From positions 186,001 to 250,000 of the forward strand of contig CAJNBW010000001.1 in NCBI GenBank assembly GCA_905221105.1: a DNA stretch of 64,000 bases. Direction: 5' to 3'. Under the pieces are notes generated by a model. It did not search any database, was not told the DNA's origin, and worked only from the letters and a program-made list of their open reading frames with translations. This DNA comes from a bacterium. Its GTDB lineage: Bacteria; Bacillota; Bacilli; Lactobacillales; Streptococcaceae. Position numbers and translations under genes: made by a program. Positions 1-8,118 of the stretch are shown piece after piece. Each line of letters starts with the position of its first letter. Position 1 is the stretch's first letter.

Positions 1-161
1 ATCAACTCAGGCGTATAGCCCCCCATGACCTCCACTCGAATCTCTTGGTAGCCCTTTTTTTGCTGGGCCTTTTGTCCAGATTGTTCAGGCTTTTTGAAAA
101 ACCAAAACAAGATAAACGCGATAAGGGCAATACAAATAATGGTTACAATACTATTTAACAT
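1..161 (-). CDS. cupA: CupA copper chaperone, N-terminal part (cut by window edge)
   Basis: Partial gene: the first 53 codons are visible and the rest lies beyond the left edge. The product starts MLNSIVTIICIALIAFILFW, a single membrane-anchor helix, followed by a short basic linker (KKPEQSGQKAQQKK) and the start of an extracytoplasmic or cytoplasmic-face domain. A good Shine-Dalgarno (GGAGACGTC before ATG) supports the start. It lies 10 bases after copY on the same strand. In pneumococci the copY-cupA-copA operon encodes a repressor, a membrane-bound cupredoxin-fold chaperone and a Cu(I) export ATPase; position and the anchor fit CupA. The copper-binding residues are not in view, so the name rests on context and the N-terminus. 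Confidence 0.82.
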   Translation of the reverse strand, partial: MLNSIVTIICIALIAFILFWFFKKPEQSGQKAQQKKGYQEIRVEVMGGYTPEL

Positions 162-171
162 GACGTCTCCT

Positions 172-567
172 TTACATACAATTACATTTTACTTCTGTTA
201 CAGCGCTTGATTTCTTCTCAGAAATCACAGCTTCCAAGTCTTCCAAGTCAGCCTGAGTAAAATCACATTCAGCAATCAAATCAGCCAACAAGTTCTTAAT
301 CCTACGGGAACAAACCTTGTCCTTGATATCTTGGACAAGTAAATCCCGACTTTGGTCCAAAGTTAAAAGGGCTGAATAGACAAAGAACTTGCCTTCTTTT
401 TTCCTTGTCAGACACTCTTTCTCAACCAAACGAGCCAAAAGAGTTTGAATGGTCGACTTGGACCAGTCGAACCGCTCTGCCAGAACCCTGATCAAATCCG
501 TACTAGTCTGTTCCCCCTGCATCCAAATAATCTTCATGACCTGCCATTCTGCATCTGAAATCTGCAT
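172..567 (-). CDS. copY: CopY-type copper-responsive repressor
   Basis: Transcriptional repressor of the BlaI/MecI/CopY family; it represses the copper export operon until Cu(I) displaces zinc. The winged-helix N-terminal part (MQISDAEWQVMKIIW through FDWSKSTIQTLLARLVEKE) is typical. I chose the ATG at 567 because GGAGGTGTGCTG lies just before it; a longer frame to 597 would run through the operator. This gives 131 residues, the family length. The C-terminus ends KCNCM, a single CxC motif, plus an upstream Cys in the AECDF segment; enterococcal CopY has CxC-x4-CxC. Two operator copies lie upstream, so it is autoregulated. It is the first gene of the operon with cupA. Confidence 0.93.
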   Translation of the reverse strand: MQISDAEWQVMKIIWMQGEQTSTDLIRVLAERFDWSKSTIQTLLARLVEKECLTRKKEGKFFVYSALLTLDQSRDLLVQDIKDKVCSRRIKNLLADLIAECDFTQADLEDLEAVISEKKSSAVTEVKCNCM

Positions 568-583
568 CAGCACACCTCCAAAA

Positions 584-596
584 TCTACATTTGTCA
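584..596 (-). promoter_or_regulatory. cop operator, copy 2 (proximal to copY)
   Basis: The minus strand reads TGACAAATGTAGA, matching the streptococcal/enterococcal cop box (core TACANNTGTA with a G at the first position here). It sits between the promoter and the copY start, so bound CopY would block the transcribed leader. Confidence 0.8.
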
Positions 597-608
597 ATTA
601 CAATTATC

Positions 609-637
609 AGTATACTCTCAAAATCTACATTTGTCAA
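609..637 (-). promoter_or_regulatory. copY-cupA promoter
   Basis: Minus strand TTGACA (632-637), 17-base spacer, TATACT (609-614): a near-consensus sigma-A promoter. The -35 box lies inside the distal cop operator. Confidence 0.85.
624..636 (-). promoter_or_regulatory. cop operator, copy 1 (overlaps -35)
   Basis: Same 13 bases (TGACAAATGTAGA on the minus strand) as the proximal operator, exactly 40 bases away, and overlapping the -35 hexamer. The flanks are also shared, suggesting a local duplication. Confidence 0.82.
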
Positions 638-690
638 TTATAAAATTTCGAATCTTTCTCTTTTTTAAAATCTTTATTTCAAAAGTATTT

Positions 691-850
691 ATACTCAATG
701 AAAATCAAAAAGCAAACTAGGAAGCTAGCCGCAGGTTGCTCAAAGCACTGCTTTGAGGTTGTAGATAGAACTGACGAAGTCAGTTCAAAACACTGTTTTG
801 AGGTTGCAGATAGAGCTGACGTGGTTTGAAGAGATTTTCGAAGAGTATTA
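691..850 (-). repeat. BOX element (boxA-boxB-boxC)
   Basis: About 160 bases. The right end on the minus strand is the boxA start (ATACTCTTCGAAAATCTCTT) and the left end is boxC (ending CATTGAGTAT). The middle has two copies of a hairpin-forming boxB-like motif with AAACA(C/G)TG(T/C)TTTGAGG-type arms. BOX elements are non-autonomous repeats typical of S. pneumoniae and close relatives. It fills the gap between copY and lctO. Confidence 0.9.
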
Positions 851-856
851 AAACAC

Positions 857-884
857 AAACAAAAACCTCCACATCAAGTGGAGG
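857..884 (-). terminator. lctO terminator
   Basis: Minus strand stem CCTCCACTTGATGTGGAGG followed by TTTTTGTTTG, just downstream of the lctO stop. Confidence 0.85.
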
Positions 885-896
885 CAATCTGTTTTA

Positions 897-2033
897 TCAA
901 TACAATTTTAAGTCACGAGGGTCAACTGGGAAGGTTGGGTTGTATGGGTTGTGACGGAGTTTGAAGTGTTTAACATCTTCAATAGTCTGAGTTCCAGATA
1001 ATTGCATGACTGTCTTCAATTCTGCATTCAAGTGTTCAAAGACTTGACGTACACCGACACTACCACCGAGAGCCAAACCATAGATAACAGGGCGACCAAT
1101 AGCTACCAAGTCTGCTCCTGATGCCAGGGCTTTAAAGACGTGTTGACCACGACGAATACCAGAGTCAAAGACGATTGGCACACGTTTGTCAACTGCTTCT
1201 GCCACTTCTTGAAGTGAGTCAAAGGCAGCTGGTCCACCGTCGATTTGGCGACCACCGTGGTTGGTTACCCAGATACCAGAGGCACCTGCAGCAAGCGAAC
1301 GTTCAACGTCCTCACGGCATTGTGGTCCCTTGACATACACAGGAAGTCCTGAGTATTCAGCGATAAATTCTACATCGCGTGGAGACAAGCGTTGTTTAGC
1401 TGATTTGTAAACAAAGTCCATTGATTTACCAGCACCTTCTGGCAGGTATTCTTCAACAATCGGCATGCCAACTGGGAAGACAAAACCATTACGCTTATCA
1501 ACCTCACGATTGCCTCCTACAGTTGCATCTGCTGTCAAGACAATCGCTTTATAGCCTTCAGCCTTCACACGGTCCATGATATGACGGTTAATGCCATCAT
1601 CTTTACTAAAGTAAAATTGGAACCAATGAGGTGTCCCTTGAAGGGCTTCCGTAATTTCTGGAAGGTCTACAGTAGAGTAAGAGCTGGTTGTATAAAGAGA
1701 CCCAAACTCATGCACACCACGCGCAGTAGCCACTTCACCCTGTTCATTTGCCAATTTATGAGCCGCAACAGGCGCCATAATGATTGGTGAAGACAATTTT
1801 TCACCTGCAAATTCAATCTCTGTACTTGGATTTTCTACATTGCAAAGCGTATGCGGAACGATGAGTTTGTGGTTAAAGGCACGAATATTCTCACGTAAAG
1901 TGAAAGTATCTTCCGCCCCACTAGCGATATAGCCAAATGCTGCTTTAGGAATAACTTGTTGCGCCATTGGCTCCAAATCATAGGTATTGATGAAATCTAC
2001 ATGACCTTCTGCATTGCTTGTTTTGTATGACAT
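897..2033 (-). CDS. lctO: L-lactate oxidase, FMN-dependent
   Basis: Oxidises L-lactate with O2 to pyruvate and H2O2; in pneumococci and relatives it works with pyruvate oxidase to make peroxide and acetyl phosphate. The 378-residue length is that of the family. The (S)-2-hydroxy-acid oxidase signature is clear: WVTNHGGRQIDGG near residues 256-267 (His259 catalytic, Arg262 substrate-binding), with the K in PVYVKG near 235 and the FMN phosphate segment VAIGRPVIYGLALGG near 330. The start at 2033 has AAGGAGGGCATTTT before ATG. It is monocistronic, with its own terminator and a cre-like palindrome upstream. No signal peptide; cytoplasmic. The family is close to glycolate oxidase, but the organism makes lactate oxidase the natural call. 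Confidence 0.95.
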   Translation of the reverse strand: MSYKTSNAEGHVDFINTYDLEPMAQQVIPKAAFGYIASGAEDTFTLRENIRAFNHKLIVPHTLCNVENPSTEIEFAGEKLSSPIIMAPVAAHKLANEQGEVATARGVHEFGSLYTTSSYSTVDLPEITEALQGTPHWFQFYFSKDDGINRHIMDRVKAEGYKAIVLTADATVGGNREVDKRNGFVFPVGMPIVEEYLPEGAGKSMDFVYKSAKQRLSPRDVEFIAEYSGLPVYVKGPQCREDVERSLAAGASGIWVTNHGGRQIDGGPAAFDSLQEVAEAVDKRVPIVFDSGIRRGQHVFKALASGADLVAIGRPVIYGLALGGSVGVRQVFEHLNAELKTVMQLSGTQTIEDVKHFKLRHNPYNPTFPVDPRDLKLY

Positions 2034-2050
2034 AAAATGCCCTCCTTAAT

Positions 2051-2066
2051 AAGTAAGCGTTTACTT
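2051..2066. promoter_or_regulatory. cre-like palindrome upstream of lctO
   Basis: AAGTAAGCGTTTACTT is a near-perfect palindrome with the central CG and T/A arms of CcpA sites, directly before the lctO Shine-Dalgarno. A site this close to the start would act as a roadblock or leader site. CcpA control of lctO is known in streptococci; the match here is by eye. Confidence 0.5.
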
Positions 2067-2206
2067 TGTATATTACAAAAACATCTTAACTCTTTTTTCA
2101 AAACTTTTCAAATATTTTGTTTGGAAATTTCAGAAATTTTATTTCTATGATAAAAAATCCTTATCACGGCAATAAAAAATACATATTATCCAAAGGAACT
2201 TTTAAG

Positions 2207-2215
2207 TGCTACAAT
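2207..2215 (+). promoter_or_regulatory. Extended -10 promoter of the amino-acid ABC operon
   Basis: TGCTACAAT gives TG-N-TACAAT; an approximate -35 (TTATCC) lies 18 bases before it. It is 33 bases upstream of the chosen TTG start. Confidence 0.55.
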
Positions 2216-2248
2216 AACTGTATTATTTCTAGATGGGAGGTTCTATTT

Positions 2249-2929
2249 TTGGATTGGTCCATTGTTGAACAATATCTACCACTATATCAAAAGGCTTTTC
2301 TCCTGACCTTGCATATTGCAGTTTGGGGAATTCTGGGATCCTTTCTGCTCGGTTTAATCGTTAGTATCATCCGGCATTACCGCATCCCTATTTTGGCGCA
2401 AGTAGCGACAGCTTACATCGAGTTGTCACGCAACACGCCCCTTTTGATTCAACTCTTCTTTCTCTACTTCGGGCTTCCCCGAATAGGGATTGTCCTATCT
2501 TCGGAAGTCTGTGCTACTATGGGATTAGTCTTTTTAGGAGGCTCCTATATGGCAGAATCTTTCCGAAGTGGACTGGAGGCCGTCAGTCAAACCCAGCACG
2601 AGATTGGATTAGCCATCGGTCTGACACCTATACAGGTCTTTCGCTATGTAGTTCTTCCGCAAGCAACAGCGGTGGCCCTACCCTCTTTTAGTGCCAATGT
2701 CATTTTCCTCATCAAGGAAACCTCTGTTTTCTCAGCAGTAGCTTTGGCCGACCTCATGTACGTCGCCAAGGACTTGATTGGGCTCTACTATGAGACAGAC
2801 ATTGCGCTAGCTATGTTGGTAATTGCTTATCTGATTATGCTTTTGCCCATCTCACTGCTCTTTAGCTGGATAGAAAGGAGGCTCCGCCATGCAGGATTCG
2901 GGAATCCAAGTACTCTTTCAGGGAAATAA
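2249..2929 (+). CDS. Polar amino-acid ABC transporter permease (first)
   Basis: Integral-membrane permease of the His/Glu/Gln/Arg importer family. About five helices, with the EAA loop HEIGLAIGLTPIQVFRYVVLP about residues 128-148. The frame is open back to 2117, but I place the start at TTG 2249 because GGGAGG sits eight bases before it, and the product then begins DWSIVEQYLPLYQKAFLLTL as usual for this family; the 5' extension is hydrophilic and covers the promoter. The 3' end overlaps the next permease by 41 bases. It forms a two-permease importer with the next gene, the ATPase and the lipoprotein. The substrate is not readable; polar amino acids are likely. Confidence 0.88.
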   Translation: MDWSIVEQYLPLYQKAFLLTLHIAVWGILGSFLLGLIVSIIRHYRIPILAQVATAYIELSRNTPLLIQLFFLYFGLPRIGIVLSSEVCATMGLVFLGGSYMAESFRSGLEAVSQTQHEIGLAIGLTPIQVFRYVVLPQATAVALPSFSANVIFLIKETSVFSAVALADLMYVAKDLIGLYYETDIALAMLVIAYLIMLLPISLLFSWIERRLRHAGFGNPSTLSGK

Positions 2930-3566
2930 TCTCCTACGGATCTTACAAGGATTGGGCGTCACGATTGGGATTTCTATCCTATCGGTCCTCTTATCCATGA
3001 TTTTCGGAACAGTCATGGGAATCATCATGACCTCCCATTCTAGAATCGTGCGATTTTTGACACGATTGTATCTAGAATTCATCCGTATCATGCCCCAGCT
3101 GGTGCTACTCTTCATCGTTTATTTCGGTTTAGCTCGAAACTTTAATATCAATATCTCTGGAGAGACTTCTGCTATTATCGTTTTTACCCTCTGGGGAACA
3201 GCTGAAATGGGGGACTTAGTCCGTGGAGCTATCACTTCCCTCCCTAAGCATCAGTTTGAAAGTGGACAGGCGCTAGGTTTGACCAATGTTCAACTTTACT
3301 ACCACATCATCATCCCACAAGTTTTGAGAAGACTGTTACCGCAAGCCATCAATCTTGTCACTCGGATGATCAAAACAACTTCCTTGGTTGTTTTGATTGG
3401 GGTTGTTGAAGTGACCAAGGTTGGACAGCAAATCATCGATAGCAACCGCCTGACCACCCCAACCGCTTCCTTTTGGATTTATGGAACCATTCTGGTCTTG
3501 TATTTTGCAGTCTGCTTTCCTATTTCCAAACTATCCACTCACTTAGAAAAACATTGGAGGAACTAA
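2889..3566 (+). CDS. Polar amino-acid ABC transporter permease (second)
   Basis: Second permease, 225 residues, with the EAA loop FESGQALGLTNVQLYYHIIIP. It starts inside the previous gene, with AAAGGAGG ahead of CTCCGCCATG, which implies translational coupling. It is followed immediately by the ATPase gene (stop at 3566, ATG at 3567). Together the two permeases would form the heterodimeric channel of the importer. About five transmembrane helices; N-terminus outside or periplasm-facing by family precedent. Nothing unusual in sequence. Confidence 0.9.
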   Translation: MQDSGIQVLFQGNNLLRILQGLGVTIGISILSVLLSMIFGTVMGIIMTSHSRIVRFLTRLYLEFIRIMPQLVLLFIVYFGLARNFNINISGETSAIIVFTLWGTAEMGDLVRGAITSLPKHQFESGQALGLTNVQLYYHIIIPQVLRRLLPQAINLVTRMIKTTSLVVLIGVVEVTKVGQQIIDSNRLTTPTASFWIYGTILVLYFAVCFPISKLSTHLEKHWRN

Positions 3567-4325
3567 ATGTCTGAAACTATTTTAGAAATCAAGGAGCTAA
3601 AAAAATCCTTCGGAGACAATCCTATCCTCCAAGGTCTTTCTCTAGATATCAAAAAAGGGGAAGTTGTGGTCATCCTAGGGCCATCTGGTTGTGGGAAAAG
3701 TACCCTCCTTCGTTGCCTCAATGGCTTAGAAAGTATTCAAGGTGGAGATATCCTTCTGGATGGTCAGTCTATCGTTGAAAATAAAAAAGATTTTCATCTA
3801 GTTCGTCAAAAGATTGGCATGGTCTTTCAAAGCTATGAACTCTTTCCCCATCTGGATGTCCTTCAAAACCTCATCCTAGGACCTATCAAAGCACAGGGAC
3901 GGGACAAAAAAGAAGTAACAGAAGAAGCTTTACAACTACTAGAACGTGTCGGTTTGCTGGATAAACAACATAGCTTTGCCCGTCAATTATCTGGCGGACA
4001 AAAACAACGGGTTGCAATTGTCCGTGCCCTACTCATGCATCCAGAAATCATCCTTTTTGACGAAGTGACTGCTTCGCTGGATCCAGAAATGGTGCGTGAG
4101 GTTCTGGAACTCATCAATGACTTGGCCCAAGAAGGCCGTACCATGATTTTAGTAACCCACGAAATGCAGTTTGCCCAAGCCATTGCTGATCGCATTATCT
4201 TCCTAGACCAAGGGAAAATCGCTGAAGAAGGAACGGCTCAAGCCTTCTTTACCAATCCTCAAACCAAACGAGCTCAGGAATTTTTAAACGTCTTTGACTT
4301 TAGCCAATTTGGCTCATATCTATAA
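3567..4325 (+). CDS. Polar amino-acid ABC transporter ATP-binding protein
   Basis: 252-residue ATPase of the GlnQ/HisP family that powers the importer encoded by its neighbours. Walker A GPSGCGKST near residues 37-45, Q-loop MVFQSYELF, signature LSGGQKQR near 141, Walker B IILFDEVTASLD, and switch His in VTHEM. The residue after the Walker B Glu is Val (DEVTASLD) where DEPTSALD is usual; the catalytic Glu is kept. The gene starts directly at the previous stop with AGGAACTAA as a weak ribosome site, consistent with coupled translation. C-terminal extension after LDQGKIAEEG is short. Confidence 0.93.
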   Translation: MSETILEIKELKKSFGDNPILQGLSLDIKKGEVVVILGPSGCGKSTLLRCLNGLESIQGGDILLDGQSIVENKKDFHLVRQKIGMVFQSYELFPHLDVLQNLILGPIKAQGRDKKEVTEEALQLLERVGLLDKQHSFARQLSGGQKQRVAIVRALLMHPEIILFDEVTASLDPEMVREVLELINDLAQEGRTMILVTHEMQFAQAIADRIIFLDQGKIAEEGTAQAFFTNPQTKRAQEFLNVFDFSQFGSYL

Positions 4326-4336
4326 AGGAGATTTTT

Positions 4337-5203
4337 ATGAAACTACTCAAACCACTCTTAACTGTTTTGGCACTTGCCTTTGCCCTCATCTTTGTCACTG
4401 CTTGTAGCTCAGGTGGCAATGCTGGTTCATCGTCTGGTAAAACCACTGCCAAAGCTCGCACAATCGATGAAATCAAAAAAAGCGGTGAGCTACGAATCGC
4501 CGTATTTGGAGACAAGAAACCGTTTGGTTACGTTGACAATGATGGTTCTTACCAAGGTTACGATATTGAGCTTGGGAACCAACTGGCACAAGACCTTGGC
4601 GTGAAGGTTAAATACGTTTCCGTCGATGCTGCTAACCGTGCTGAATACTTGATTTCAAACAAGGTAGATATTACTCTTGCCAACTTTACGGTGACTGACG
4701 AACGCAAGAAACAAGTTGATTTTGCTCTTCCTTACATGAAAGTTTCACTTGGTGTCGTATCACCTAAGACCGGCCTCATTACAGATGTCAAACAACTTGA
4801 GGGTAAAACCTTGATTGTCACAAAAGGAACAACTGCTGAGACTTATTTTGAAAAGAATCATCCAGAAATCAAGCTTCAAAAATATGACCAATACAGCGAC
4901 TCTTACCAAGCCCTTCTTGACGGACGTGGAGATGCCTTTTCAACTGACAATACGGAAGTCCTAGCTTGGGCGCTTGAAAACAAAGGATTTGAAGTAGGAA
5001 TTACTTCCCTCGGTGATCCAGATACCATCGCAGCAGCAGTTCAAAAAGGCAACCAAGAACTGCTAGACTTCATCAATAAAGATATTGAAAAATTAGGCAA
5101 GGAAAACTTCTTTCACAAGGCCTATGAAAAAACACTTCACCCAACCTACGGAGACGCTGCTAAAGCAGATGACCTGGTTGTTGAAGGCGGAAAAGTTGAC
5201 TAA
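4337..5203 (+). CDS. Amino-acid ABC transporter substrate-binding lipoprotein
   Basis: Extracellular lipoprotein that captures the substrate of the importer. Signal peptide MKLLKPLLTVLALAFALIF with lipobox VTAC, lipidated Cys at about residue 23. Then a Ser/Gly/Thr linker and an SBP_bac_3 (type II periplasmic binding) domain beginning RTIDEIKKSGELRIAVFGDKKPFGYVD; GYDIELGNQLA and DITLANFTVTDERKKQVDFA are the family hallmarks. The TVTDER segment carries the Arg/Asp that bind the amino-acid head group in this family. Last gene of the four-gene operon, 11 bases after the ATPase. Glutamate/glutamine or cystine-type substrates are possible; I cannot decide. Confidence 0.9.
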   Translation: MKLLKPLLTVLALAFALIFVTACSSGGNAGSSSGKTTAKARTIDEIKKSGELRIAVFGDKKPFGYVDNDGSYQGYDIELGNQLAQDLGVKVKYVSVDAANRAEYLISNKVDITLANFTVTDERKKQVDFALPYMKVSLGVVSPKTGLITDVKQLEGKTLIVTKGTTAETYFEKNHPEIKLQKYDQYSDSYQALLDGRGDAFSTDNTEVLAWALENKGFEVGITSLGDPDTIAAAVQKGNQELLDFINKDIEKLGKENFFHKAYEKTLHPTYGDAAKADDLVVEGGKVD

Positions 5204-5227
5204 TACTCAATGAAATCACAAAAAGAA

Positions 5228-5258
5228 ATCAGGTAATCCTAGTGACTACCTGATTTTC
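5228..5258. terminator. Convergent terminator between the ABC operon and pyrE
   Basis: ATCAGGTA-N11-TACCTGAT followed by TTTTCT on the plus strand; AAAAAG precedes it so the minus strand also has a T run. Confidence 0.82.
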
Positions 5259-5264
5259 TATGTC

Positions 5265-5897
5265 TTAAGCATTTTGCCAATTTTCTTGGTCTTCTTTAAA
5301 GCGTTTTAGAAGGTCAAGCCCTTCTGGTGTGATATAGCCTTCTTCTTGGGCTAAGTGAATCAATTCACTGTAGTTTGAAAGTGTCACCAATTTCACGCCA
5401 GCATCCGCAAAGTTCTTATCTGCCTTTGGCAATTGATAGCTGAAAATCGCTACAACTCCAAGCACATCTGCTCCTTCTCGCTTAGCTGCGGCTACGGCTT
5501 CAAGAACAGAACCACCAGTTGAAATGAGGTCTTCAACCACTACCATTTTTTGACCCTGAGCTACACGTCCTTCGATTTGATTACCAGCTCCGTGGTCTTT
5601 TGGTTTGCTACGGATGTAGGCAAAAGGTAGATTCATCTTATCAGCAATAATGGCTCCGTGTGGAATCCCTGCTGTTGCAGTTCCTGCAATCACTTCAACC
5701 TCTGGAAAGACTTCTTTGATAGCATCCACAAAACCATTTTCAATGAGAGTACGAGTTTCTGGATAGGCAAGGGTCACACGGTTATCCGTGTAAATTGGTG
5801 ACTTGATACCAGATGCCCAAGTAAAAGGCTCCTCTGGTTTGAGGTAAACTGCTTGAATTTTCAAGAGGTGGCTAGCGATATCTTTAGCAAGTGTCAT
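5265..5897 (-). CDS. pyrE: Orotate phosphoribosyltransferase
   Basis: Transfers the phosphoribosyl group of PRPP to orotate to form OMP, the fifth step of UMP synthesis. 210 residues, typical length. The PRPP-binding loop [13 protein letters not shown] lies about residues 118-130, and [12 protein letters not shown] carries the catalytic-loop Lys. Start at 5897 is supported by AAAGGAGAAGACC before ATG. Lies 39 bases after pyrF in the same transcript, so it is under the PyrR attenuator upstream of pyrF. The product acts as a dimer in the cytoplasm. Confidence 0.96.
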   Translation of the reverse strand: MTLAKDIASHLLKIQAVYLKPEEPFTWASGIKSPIYTDNRVTLAYPETRTLIENGFVDAIKEVFPEVEVIAGTATAGIPHGAIIADKMNLPFAYIRSKPKDHGAGNQIEGRVAQGQKMVVVEDLISTGGSVLEAVAAAKREGADVLGVVAIFSYQLPKADKNFADAGVKLVTLSNYSELIHLAQEEGYITPEGLDLLKRFKEDQENWQNA

Positions 5898-5936
5898 GGT
5901 CTTCTCCTTTTATTTTTATAATCTATTTCTTTAATT

Positions 5937-6632
5937 CTAGTCTTGATTCCATTCATCCTTGATGGCATGATAAGCTGCAACAGGATCTTCAGCTTGGGTA
6001 ATGGGACGTCCCACTACGATATAGTCACTACCGATTTGATAGGCATCAGCAGGCGACATCACACGTTTTTGGTCTCCAACAGCAGCTCCCTGAGGGCGAA
6101 TCCCCGGTGTTAGACAGATAAAATCTGGATTGGTGGCCTGCTTGATGAGTTGAACTTCCTGAGCCGAGCAAACGACACCATCCAAGCCCGCTTCAGCTGT
6201 TTTCTTAGCATAGTGGATTACAGACTCTTGCAGGCTGGTTTGGATATTCTGAAAATCCTGCATCTGGGCTTCTGATGTTGAGGTCAGCTGCGTGACGGCA
6301 ATCAATTTGGCTTGACTTCCAAAACCTTCACGCGCAGCCTTCATCATCTCTACACCACCAGCCGCATGAACATTGGTCATATCGACACCAAGCTGAGACA
6401 AGACCTTCATGGCTGACTTGACTGTATTTGGAATGTCATGTAACTTGAGATCCAAAAAGACACTATGACCCAAACCTTTTAAGTAGGACACAATCTCAGG
6501 CCCCGCGGCATAATAGAGCTCCATCCCTACCTTGAGATAAAGGCTTTCTTCTGCTGGGAAATGAGCTAAAAATTCCTTGACCGCCTCAAAACTAGGAAAA
6601 TCAAGAGCAATGACTGGACGATGTTCTCGCAT
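5937..6632 (-). CDS. pyrF: Orotidine 5'-phosphate decarboxylase
   Basis: Decarboxylates OMP to UMP. 231 residues; the catalytic signature [13 protein letters not shown] (Asp-Lys-Asp charged network) lies about residues 60-72, and the phosphate-gripping Arg in VVGRPIT is near 212. The start at 6632 has AGAAGGAGAAACCT ahead. First gene of pyrFE and directly preceded by a PyrR-type leader with its own promoter, so expression should fall when UMP is plentiful. Together pyrF and pyrE give the last two steps of the pathway. Confidence 0.96.
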   Translation of the reverse strand: MREHRPVIALDFPSFEAVKEFLAHFPAEESLYLKVGMELYYAAGPEIVSYLKGLGHSVFLDLKLHDIPNTVKSAMKVLSQLGVDMTNVHAAGGVEMMKAAREGFGSQAKLIAVTQLTSTSEAQMQDFQNIQTSLQESVIHYAKKTAEAGLDGVVCSAQEVQLIKQATNPDFICLTPGIRPQGAAVGDQKRVMSPADAYQIGSDYIVVGRPITQAEDPVAAYHAIKDEWNQD

Positions 6633-6684
6633 AGGTTTCTCCTTCTACCTTTGCTAGTAAGAGAGTCTGGCCAACAGAAGCCAC

Positions 6685-6715
6685 GAAAAAAGGAACCTGC
6701 CAACAGCAAGGTTCC
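6685..6715 (-). terminator. pyr attenuator terminator
   Basis: Minus strand GGAACCTTGC-TGTT-GGCAGGTTCC then TTTTTTC: the intrinsic terminator of the pyrFE leader. The same 5' arm can pair with upstream leader sequence in the antiterminator. Confidence 0.85.
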
Positions 6716-6748
6716 ACGAAAAATGGGTAGTCTCCACCCTTTCACCGT

Positions 6749-6775
6749 CTAACCTTAGCTGCCTCTCTGGACTGC
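6749..6775 (-). promoter_or_regulatory. PyrR-binding RNA site (anti-antiterminator) of pyrFE
   Basis: Minus strand AGTCCAGAGAGGCAGCTAAG contains the conserved PyrR loop (TCCAGAGAGGC). UMP-bound PyrR would stabilise this hairpin and allow the downstream terminator to form. Confidence 0.85.
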
Positions 6776-6792
6776 TTTAAAGGTTTTTTACT

Positions 6793-6821
6793 ATTCTATT
6801 ATTTCTACTAACACTTGTCAA
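6793..6821 (-). promoter_or_regulatory. pyrFE promoter
   Basis: TTGACA (6816-6821), 17-base spacer, TAGAAT (6793-6798), both on the minus strand, directly upstream of the PyrR leader. Confidence 0.85.
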
Positions 6822-6864
6822 GTAAAAACATGGAAACTAAAGAGCTATAGGAGAAAAGGTAAAC

Positions 6865-8109
6865 TTAGCGACGCGATGAACGCTGACTTGTTTGGTTTCT
6901 ATTGCTCTCTTCCTCCAATTTTTTCTTCTCTTCTTCCAGTTTATTCTGCTGTTCTTCTAGCCTCTTCTTCTCTTCCTCTTTCTGTTTCTTCTCAGCTTCT
7001 TTGGCCTCTTGTTTGGCTTTTTCCTCAGCCTCCATAATTAATTTATCCGCCACAGTATAGCTGTAAATTCCAGCTTCCATGTCAATCACACTTGGTTCTG
7101 ACAATTGAGGCTTAATCTTACTATAGTAAGGCAATTTCTTACTCATTTCAGAAAGGGGAACCAAGACTTCGTCCGAATCATTCATGGTCAATCGAATTAA
7201 ATCTGAAGTCACCTTGCTTGGGGCTAGTTCCACCTTCTGAATAGCTGCCTTGAGTTCTGAACTAATTTGAGAAAGTTCTGAGGTAAAGGTCTTGACTTGT
7301 TCGCTGTCATTAAAGAGAACTGATAAATAAGTTTCTGGCAGACTCACCAAACTTACTGCGCTAGTCTCCACCTTTCCACTTGAAAGGATTGGATAATGAT
7401 TTTCACCAGAAACATAGTAGGCAACAATATCATATTCCTTAACCTTGATAGTAAACTTAGTTGGAAATTGATAGACAAGCTGAGCTGATTCAACCCAATA
7501 GTTAGACTTGATCTGCTCTTCATATTTTGTCTTTTCTAGCAGAAGGTTAATCGTATAATCCGAATCCTGAATGCCTGAAGCCTGTCGAATATCATCAGCT
7601 GTAGTTTGCACCGTTCCCTCAACACGAATATCCTTCATAGTCGCATAAGGACTGAGCAAGTAGGCAGATGCAACTAATAAAATCAGACTGAGAAACAAAA
7701 TCGAGATAGCTCGCCAGATATGAACTCCTGGAATTTTCGGTTTAGCCGGTTTTTCCTTTACAGGCTTTTTCTCTATATTTTTATTCTGTTTCTTTAGCTC
7801 TCTGGATTTTGGTTCTTCTTTGGCTACTTCTTTTTTGGTGTCTTCTGATTTTTCTACTTTTTCCTTAGCGTCTTCCTTATCTGATTCTGGGTCTTTTGGA
7901 TCAGACTCACTCTCTTGGTCTTCAGTTTCATCTGACTTTTCAGATTTCGAAGCCATTCGAGCTTGTCTTTCCTTTTCCTTCTCCTCAGCTAGGGCTGCCT
8001 CTTCTTCAGCCTTCTTTTTTAGATATTCTTGGTTTCGTTTCTGCCATTCTGATAACTCTTTAAATTCTTCGAGGATTTCTTTGCCCTCATTTTTCTTATC
8101 TTTTGACAT
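6865..8109 (-). CDS. divIB: Cell-division protein DivIB/FtsQ
   Basis: Bitopic division protein that bridges FtsL/FtsB to late divisome proteins at the septum. 414 residues. Order: a long, very charged Lys/Glu cytoplasmic region (about 1-125), one transmembrane helix (AISILFLSLILLVASAYLL, about 134-152), a POTRA domain (MKDIRVEGTVQTTADDIRQASGI), the beta-domain, then a highly charged C-terminal coiled-coil tail rich in Lys/Glu and ending in SSRR. Streptococcal DivIB characteristically has both long charged ends. Last gene of murD-murG-divIB, nine bases after murG. ATG at 8109 has the site AAGGAAAGTAA ahead. Confidence 0.93.
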   Translation of the reverse strand: MSKDKKNEGKEILEEFKELSEWQKRNQEYLKKKAEEEAALAEEKEKERQARMASKSEKSDETEDQESESDPKDPESDKEDAKEKVEKSEDTKKEVAKEEPKSRELKKQNKNIEKKPVKEKPAKPKIPGVHIWRAISILFLSLILLVASAYLLSPYATMKDIRVEGTVQTTADDIRQASGIQDSDYTINLLLEKTKYEEQIKSNYWVESAQLVYQFPTKFTIKVKEYDIVAYYVSGENHYPILSSGKVETSAVSLVSLPETYLSVLFNDSEQVKTFTSELSQISSELKAAIQKVELAPSKVTSDLIRLTMNDSDEVLVPLSEMSKKLPYYSKIKPQLSEPSVIDMEAGIYSYTVADKLIMEAEEKAKQEAKEAEKKQKEEEKKRLEEQQNKLEEEKKKLEEESNRNQTSQRSSRR

Positions 8110-8118
8110 TTACTTTCC

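Noticed and set aside
2117..2248. N-terminal extension of the first amino-acid permease
   Set aside because: The frame is open but a strong ribosome site and a TTG at 2249 fit the family start; the extension is hydrophilic and contains the promoter.
5204..5222. BOX-like tail after the amino-acid lipoprotein gene
   Set aside because: Only ACTCAATGAAATCA resembles the boxC end; no boxA or hairpin follows, so it is too short to call.
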